Below, piece after piece: positions 15,904 to 19,886 of a stretch of 19,886 nucleotides of DNA. Made by a program: the position numbers and the translations under genes. Each line of letters opens with the position of its first letter. Positions within the stretch are counted from its first letter, which is position 1. The stretch comes from Candidatus Zixiibacteriota bacterium (GTDB lineage: Bacteria > Zixibacteria > MSB-5A5 > SM23-73-2), in assembly GCA_030615745.1 (NCBI GenBank), contig JAUWYR010000045.1, forward strand, positions 1-19,886. The letters are read 5' to 3'. The notes beneath the pieces were generated by a model. The model worked only from the letters and a program-made list of their open reading frames with translations, ran no database searches and was not told the origin of the DNA.

Positions 15904-16593
15904 CTACCTGAAATAACCTGTTAGAGTGTCAATCCAGGCCTTCTGGCAGAGCAGCTTCAGGCTTACGTAAGCCGTGTCCCCATATTGGCAAGCGGAGTTA
16001 CAGCTGTCCACATGGATGTAGTTCCACAGCTTAAACTGAATACCCCCATGGAGAGCCTCAGAATCGGGAATTGTATCCCACTCTGCTGGATCGTTCAGCT
16101 GAGTCGGGCTACGCCAATCTGGGCCCGCAGGATCCCACTTTCCCGGAGGCGGTGAACCCAAAGGCCAAACCGCATAAAAGACTTCAATGGTGTCATCTAT
16201 CGCTTTTGCTGTGTCGTAAGCTATCAGATTTCCGAAATCATGATAGTCGACCAACAGATTCTGATTGCTCCAGAGAACACCGGTAAGACAGTCAGCCGCG
16301 TAGTTACCCGGCTTACGAACAAACCAGTCCCATCTGGTGCCGGTAAGACTCCATCTGGCCCACTGAGCAATATCCGCCTGAATGATCACCTTAACGTCCC
16401 AATTCTTATTGCACGCGCTATCCAGCGGGACAGAGCCGAAGCATCTTGCATTTACAGCAGCGCCTCCGACTCCCATCGAATTCCACTTAGTTCCGTCATA
16501 CTCAAAGGCTTCAACCTCAGTTCCCGGATACTGCGCATATACTGCCACAGGAAGAAGACCTATTATCAGTAATGCGAGTAAAAGTTTTTTCAT
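15904..16593 (-). CDS. Small secreted protein, paralog of the one at 17669 (family unknown)
   Basis: This 229-residue protein starts at an ATG (16593) preceded by GAGGAGGTGAT. It has a signal peptide (MKKLLLALLIIGLLPVAVYA) cut near residue 20. The mature part is rich in Trp and has six Cys (51, 61, 102, 198, 202, 216), which could form disulphides. The core (78-110) reads WARWSLTGTRWDWFVR then KPGNYAADCLTG, ending WSN. Aligned without gaps with residues 92-124 of the protein at 17669, 17 of 33 residues are identical, including four-residue-spaced Trp and the YAA-x-C motif. Later pieces such as FKLWNYIHVD also match (NLWNKISV). I do not recognise a family. It could be an adhesin-like or cell-surface component. 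Confidence 0.75.
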   Translation of the reverse strand: MKKLLLALLIIGLLPVAVYAQYPGTEVEAFEYDGTKWNSMGVGGAAVNARCFGSVPLDSACNKNWDVKVIIQADIAQWARWSLTGTRWDWFVRKPGNYAADCLTGVLWSNQNLLVDYHDFGNLIAYDTAKAIDDTIEVFYAVWPLGSPPPGKWDPAGPDWRSPTQLNDPAEWDTIPDSEALHGGIQFKLWNYIHVDSCNSACQYGDTAYVSLKLLCQKAWIDTLTGYFR

Positions 16594-16620
16594 CTATATC
16601 ACCTCCTCTCAATTTATATT

Positions 16621-16650
16621 TTCCTTGAGTTAAGTCAAGGAATTTTTTTT
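16621..16650 (+). other. Hairpin followed by T8 (plus-strand terminator-like)
   Basis: TTCCTTGA (16621-16628), loop GTTAAG, TCAAGGAA (16635-16642), then eight T (16643-16650). It looks like an intrinsic terminator reading on the plus strand, but no plus-strand gene precedes it. On the minus strand it lies in the leader of the gene at 15904-16593, so it may instead be a leader structure. Confidence 0.35.
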
Positions 16651-16774
16651 GCAGTCACCCCTGTATTTTTTTCCAATTTTATGCTCCACTTTTTATTTCC
16701 GGAGCAGTTTAGTGTTCTTCCATTGAATAGAGTATCTCCTCTCTATCCCAATATAAAAGAATGTCTTTTCTTTC

Positions 16775-17599
16775 TCAATCATGCAGGGACTCAAAGAAAT
16801 CTTTTGCATCTAGAATTTGCTGTTCAGTGTAGTTCCCTGGGTTATGCACGATATCCTGTCCCCACTCAAGCAGTTCAGTCATACCTGATAGATACCCAGC
16901 CGCGGTGCTGAGCTTGGCTGCCAGAAGCTGCTTGTGCAATTGGTCCACGGGTTCGCCACCCTTAGAACTCAAGATCTCATAAGCTTGTCTAGCCGTGTAT
17001 CCATATTGCCCCGCGTAAATCTCCACATCAGGCTCCTTCAACTTGCCACCTTTATCTCCTAACTTTATGGCGAGCTGATTTTTCCAGTAACCCGGGGACA
17101 TACCCTCACCTTCGGGTGGTTCACCAGGTTCTCCAGGGCAATCCGGACCGTCGAGACGTCTCTCAATGTATTGACATCCAGCCTGTCTGAGGATTACTCT
17201 GACTGGGGTGGTGCTGAGATCGCCTGGCAACCTGAACCACACAGTCCGGCTTTCACCTGGAGCATATGGCTCGGTAAATTTGATCCCTGTGATATAGGCG
17301 GGTGGATCATCAACCACATACACAAAGGGCTCACTGGCATCAATAATATCGCCTCCACGAAAACACTCCGGATTCAACTCCAGTATCCAATCATCAATAC
17401 CAATGAAGCCGTCGCCAGCAATGACCTCGTAGGTGAATGTGGTAGCGTCTGTTCCGAGGTCATAGGATGCACCCATAAAGTTAATCTGGTGAGACCCGAA
17501 TTCCTCGGCAAAAACATCAGAAGAACCGAATCCTATAACTAAGCTTAAAGCCAGAATTAACAGCGGCATAAGCAAAGTATGTTTGGTAATCGTTTTCAT
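16775..17599 (-). CDS. Secreted protein with SPGYWKNQ motif
   Basis: This 274-residue protein starts at the ATG at 17599, four to five bases after AGGAGGTGA; a TTG six codons earlier overlaps that site and is discounted. A signal peptide (MPLLILALSLVIGFG) ends near SSDVFA. The N-terminal half is a beta-rich domain (FTYEVIAGDGFIGIDDWILE, with a SRTVWFRLPGDL segment). An acidic Pro/Gly linker (GPDCPGEPGEPPEGEG, with a Cys) leads to SPGYWKNQ (168-175). The C-terminal 100 residues are helical (YTARQAYEILSSKGG, HKQLLAAKLSTAAGYL). SPGYWKN motifs followed by an LLAAKLN-like segment are known from many exported proteins of unclear role. It is sandwiched between the two paralogous secreted proteins. 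Confidence 0.85.
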   Translation of the reverse strand: MKTITKHTLLMPLLILALSLVIGFGSSDVFAEEFGSHQINFMGASYDLGTDATTFTYEVIAGDGFIGIDDWILELNPECFRGGDIIDASEPFVYVVDDPPAYITGIKFTEPYAPGESRTVWFRLPGDLSTTPVRVILRQAGCQYIERRLDGPDCPGEPGEPPEGEGMSPGYWKNQLAIKLGDKGGKLKEPDVEIYAGQYGYTARQAYEILSSKGGEPVDQLHKQLLAAKLSTAAGYLSGMTELLEWGQDIVHNPGNYTEQQILDAKDFFESLHD

Positions 17600-17668
17600 T
17601 TTGTCACCTCCTTTCAATCTATTGACTTTTCATTAAGATGGTTTCAAAGTTCTCTCTTTTTTCAAAAA

Positions 17669-18367
17669 TTATCTTCCGATCATTATCTTGGGATCAGTCC
17701 ATGTGTCATTGTTCTGCATCAAAAAGTCTATAAAAGCATCATCTTTATACTCATCTGCTGATATATTATTTTTTACCGAAATCTTATTCCACAAGTTCCA
17801 GGGAGTTGCTATCGTCGGATTCTTTGCGATAAAAAGGTCATGCTCAGGGTTATTAAAATCAGATGCTCTGTGCCACTGGAGTTGGTCTATTGGTAAGTCC
17901 AGAATGGTAGCTGAATAATATGTTTCCAGATTTTGTGTGGGAGAATTAGAGGAGCTAAGGTCTTCAAAGCCCTCGAAGTGTATGACTACATCAACGTTGC
18001 TTTTAATAGTGCCAACTAAGCATTTAGCTGCATAATCCCCCGAACGTCTCACATTCCAGCTCCATTGTGTAGCTGAAAGAGAATAGCTTATCCATGGGCA
18101 CGTAGACTTTGCTTGTGAAATTAGTTGATAATCTAGCATAATAGGAGTTATTATCTGAGGGTGCTTAGGATTAACTAAAATCGAAAAGGGAACTTCGACT
18201 TTGTCGTTGCCCTTTAATGGGCTTTGAAACCTAAGACTGTCATTTGTGTTAAAAGTTCCTTTATACCTATCTTCAGCTTGAACAGTTAAAGAAGATAAAA
18301 TAATAACAGCAATTATTACTAAAGGGATACTGCCTAAAATTATTGTTTTTTTATGCATATAAACCAT
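17669..18367 (-). CDS. Small secreted protein, paralog of the one at 15904 (family unknown)
   Basis: This 232-residue protein has an N-terminal hydrophobic segment (IILGSIPLVIIAVIILSSLT) ending VQAED, a signal peptide with likely cleavage near residue 31. The core (92-124) starts WISYSLSATQWSWNVRR and continues SGDYAAKCLVG; it aligns residue by residue with the gene at 15904 (17 of 33 identical). C-terminal parts also match (NLWNKISV; ADEYKDDAFIDF). It has only two Cys (90, 116). Neither the ATG at 18367 nor the one at 18358 (residue 4) has a clear ribosome site. It lies 69 bp before the SPGYWKNQ gene in the same direction. No family is recognised. Confidence 0.7.
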   Translation of the reverse strand: MVYMHKKTIILGSIPLVIIAVIILSSLTVQAEDRYKGTFNTNDSLRFQSPLKGNDKVEVPFSILVNPKHPQIITPIMLDYQLISQAKSTCPWISYSLSATQWSWNVRRSGDYAAKCLVGTIKSNVDVVIHFEGFEDLSSSNSPTQNLETYYSATILDLPIDQLQWHRASDFNNPEHDLFIAKNPTIATPWNLWNKISVKNNISADEYKDDAFIDFLMQNNDTWTDPKIMIGR

Positions 18368-18607
18368 CGTTATTTTTGTTCATACAAATATAGAATCTCC
18401 TTTTTAAGGCAATAGCTAAAACAACTTTTTTAGGGATTTGAAGCAGTGCGAGGTGTCACTTCAAGTCCCCCTCCCCTCTCTACTTGGTCCCTCAAAAGTT
18501 ATAAGTAAAGCATTTATAGATTTTTGTCAAGTAAAATTTTAAAAAAAATGCATTTTTTTTGCCGAAAATTACAATATTCCCCAAAAAATAGCATATTTTA
18601 GCCATAT
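18368..18607. other. Intergenic region with a weak promoter and a hairpin
   Basis: A perfect TTGACA -35 box on the minus strand (18530-18525) has no well-placed -10 (TATAAC follows after 21 bp). An imperfect 11-bp stem, GGGATTTGAAG (18433-18443) with CTTCAAGTCCC (18459-18469), encloses a 15-nt loop. It sits in the leader of the secreted-protein gene at 17669. No T-run follows it on either strand, so it is not a typical terminator. Confidence 0.35.
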
Positions 18608-18865
18608 TCAGATTATCAGACCGTCCTTTTCAACCACCTTCCTTTTCGATACCAAAAGTAAAAAAGGGATGACCCAACAAAAGTAGCCAAAACAATAGCC
18701 CAACACAGAATCAGTTGAATTCTGCAAAAACCAACTAATGTCTAATTTACCCCTCTTTTGCCCGGATAGCAGACGTTCTCGTCTTCGCGCGCCTACCCAT
18801 GTTTTATATGGGTAAGGCATGATTGCCATAGAAAAAGCTACCTTTGCTTTCGCTTTATAAAGCAT
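18608..18865 (-). CDS. Small membrane protein of unknown function
   Basis: This 85-residue protein begins at an ATG (18865) with AAAGGTGATT (18871-18880) upstream and a good promoter (TTGACA at 18939-18934, TATCTT at 18916-18911) ahead of it. The N-terminal half is basic (KAKAKVAFSM then RRRERLLSGQKRGKLD). The second half holds one membrane-spanning stretch (GYCFGYFCWVIPFLLLV) followed by SKRKVVEKDG. This resembles a small inner-membrane protein with basic residues on both sides. The region 18791-18818 also forms a hairpin within the gene. I do not recognise the family. It may be real because of its signals, but the composition is unusual. Confidence 0.45.
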   Translation of the reverse strand: MLYKAKAKVAFSMAIMPYPYKTWVGARRRERLLSGQKRGKLDISWFLQNSTDSVLGYCFGYFCWVIPFLLLVSKRKVVEKDGLII

Positions 18866-18910
18866 TCTCTAATCACCTTTAATAACTAAATTCACCCACG
18901 TCCATAATCC

Positions 18911-18979
18911 AAGATACAATCTTAAAAGATACCTGTCAATGCCCATAATATACGTAACAATTACGTAGCCGTCATACGT
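18911..18979 (-). promoter_or_regulatory. Promoter module A for the 85-aa gene (TTGACA plus ACGT boxes)
   Basis: On the minus strand TTGACA (18939-18934), 17 bp spacer, then TATCTT (18916-18911). Upstream are ATTACGTA (18960-18967) and TCATACGT (18972-18979). Upstream of the response-regulator gene the boxes ATTGCGTA and TCATACGT occur at identical distances from the -35 (27 and 39 bp). An extra TACGTAA (18951-18957) makes an inverted repeat with TTACGTA (18961-18967). Confidence 0.6.
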
Positions 18980-19158
18980 GATGATGTTCCTTTCTTATCT
19001 CTCTAAATTATGTACATTTAGCAAGAGTTGACAATGTTTATTTTCTGAACAGTGCTCATGGACCTTTTGAAGTCGAACAAAGTCTACTTGGTTCAGGTTA
19101 GTCAAAGAACTTTCCCTTCTGCCTTCTCCACTGGTATTCATTATGCCATTATTCAGAT

Positions 19159-19539
19159 TTATGCTTTAATACTAAGCAATTCCTTTACTTTTTCTTTCAA
19201 TCTCGTCAAATCAGATGATTTTACAAGATAGCTGTTGGCAAGCCACGTTAGTAAATTGTCCTTATAAATGGAATAATTCGAATACAATATCACTGGAATC
19301 TTGACTTTTTTGGCCCTGATTCGTTTCAAAACCTCGATACCGTCCAATGAGGGCATCTTAATATCGAGAATAATTAAGTCAACATGGGGATGCTTGTTTA
19401 TGAACTGCAAGGCTTCCGCACCTGAAGATACTGAGCTTGTAATATAGCCCTCGTTTCGCAGTCCCCTCTCGCATAGCAGCCGAACATTCTCGTCGTCATC
19501 GACTAAGAGTATTGTTTTGTTTTTACTCATTTTAGACAT
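19159..19539 (-). CDS. Single-domain response regulator (CheY-like receiver)
   Basis: This receiver domain has no output domain; length from the ATG at 19539 is 126 residues. Acidic pocket VDDD (14-16), phospho-acceptor Asp59 in LIILDIKMP, Ser87 in PVILYSNY and Lys107 in YLVKSSD fit the phosphotransfer pattern (CheY Asp57/Thr87/Lys109). The frame is open to an ATG at 19581, but that lies between -35 and -10 boxes (TTGACA at 19588-19583, GATATT at 19566-19561), so transcription probably begins downstream. An ATG at 19530 is an equal alternative. Neither has a strong ribosome site. It could act as a stand-alone phosphorelay or a partner of a distant histidine kinase; no kinase is visible here. 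Confidence 0.85.
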   Translation of the reverse strand: MSKMSKNKTILLVDDDENVRLLCERGLRNEGYITSSVSSGAEALQFINKHPHVDLIILDIKMPSLDGIEVLKRIRAKKVKIPVILYSNYSIYKDNLLTWLANSYLVKSSDLTRLKEKVKELLSIKA

Positions 19540-19560
19540 ATCTGAATTATCGCTAAGTTC

Positions 19561-19628
19561 AATATCAGGGAAAAAAATCATCTGTCAATACTAATAGTTA
19601 CCTTAGTGATTGCGTAACTCTCATACGT
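19561..19628 (-). promoter_or_regulatory. Promoter module B for the response regulator (TTGACA plus ACGT boxes)
   Basis: On the minus strand TTGACA (19588-19583), a 16-bp spacer, then GATATT (19566-19561). Upstream boxes ATTGCGTA (19609-19616) and TCATACGT (19621-19628) match module A at 18911-18979 at identical spacing. It overlaps the outermost in-frame ATG of the response regulator and so decides the start. Confidence 0.6.
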
Positions 19629-19763
19629 AAAGAGCATTTCGGAGAATCTTAGAAATCAACAAACCGTTTTCTGCTTGCAAAACATAAACTTACGCAGTTC
19701 AGAAACCGCCTATTTCGCTTCTCGATTGGTGCTAACATATCTTTAAAGTTAATTTTTATTGAT

Positions 19764-19791
19764 TTGAGACGAATATTAGTTATATTAATAT
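19764..19791 (+). promoter_or_regulatory. Possible promoter of the right-edge gene
   Basis: TTGAGA (19764-19769), 16-bp spacer, TAATAT (19786-19791), about 50 bp before the ATG at 19843. Both boxes match consensus only partly, in very AT-rich DNA. Confidence 0.35.
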
Positions 19792-19842
19792 TGAGATCGC
19801 AGGGAATTTGTTTCTAATTACATATCTCAAGAGGTGATCAGG

Positions 19843-19886
19843 ATGTCATCCAAGAAAAAAGGAGTTAAGCAAACAAAAGCAAAGAA
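19843..19886 (+). CDS. Start of a plus-strand gene, cut by window edge
   Basis: ATG at 19843 with GAGGTGAT (19831-19838) four bases upstream. The 14 visible codons give MSSKKKGVKQTKAK, a Lys-rich start without a signal peptide. It could be a nucleic-acid-associated or basic protein, but too little is visible to say. The promoter-like boxes at 19764-19791 and the strong ribosome site support it as real. Confidence 0.6.
   Translation, partial: MSSKKKGVKQTKAK

Noticed and set aside
16621-16650. Hairpin plus T8 as a firm terminator
   Set aside because: It reads on the plus strand, where no gene precedes it. Listed only as a terminator-like structure.
17171-17542. A 123-codon plus-strand open frame opposite the SPGYWKNQ gene
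   Set aside because: Antisense to a gene with a signal peptide, ribosome site and conserved motif, without its own start signals.
1-19886. A defence system or mobile-element island
   Set aside because: No transposase, integrase, toxin-antitoxin, restriction or nuclease-type defence genes were seen; the only helicase is a standard RecG.

Overview
The window looks like part of the chromosome of an uncultured, AT-rich Gram-negative bacterium, probably from the FCB superphylum or a related candidate phylum (Zixibacteria- or WOR-3-like; this placement is inference). Support comes from an outer-membrane efflux pathway, a secretin, a lipoprotein, many Sec signal peptides, and a secreted protein ending in an NPFNP-type T9SS/FlgD-like sorting domain. 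Nearly all genes are on the minus strand. I see no tRNA, rRNA, CRISPR array or insertion sequence.

Layout, right to left as transcribed. (1) 18.6-19.9 kb: the start of a plus-strand gene at the right edge, a single-domain CheY-like response regulator, and an 85-aa small membrane protein. The last two are preceded by near-identical promoter modules (TTGACA -35 box plus ACGT boxes at identical spacing), suggesting co-regulation. (2) 15.9-18.4 kb: three small secreted proteins in a row. The outer two are paralogs of each other and belong to no family I recognise; the middle one carries an SPGYWKNQ motif. (3) 12.9-15.8 kb: a two-gene unit of an exported protein made of two tandem PapD-like halves and a short secretin. 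(4) 9.4-12.8 kb: a plus-strand lipoprotein and a large minus-strand secreted beta-rich protein with a C-terminal sorting domain. (5) 5.9-9.1 kb: housekeeping operon recG - DUF366 - small helical protein - DUF1844. (6) 5.3-5.9 kb: a gene-free stretch full of perfect palindromes and short direct repeats, with a likely TetR operator at its left end. (7) 1-5.3 kb: a complete RND efflux operon, tetR - adaptor - RND pump - PG0541-like protein - TolC-like channel, the last cut by the window edge.

How the genes work together: the TetR-like repressor probably binds the perfect inverted repeat just upstream of its own TTG start and controls the whole efflux operon. The adaptor lacks the usual alpha-hairpin, so its contact with the TolC-like channel is unusual. 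The secretin and PapD-like protein look like a dedicated outer-membrane export or assembly pair without a local ATPase. The most novel material is the paralogous secreted family and the duplicated promoter module at the right end.
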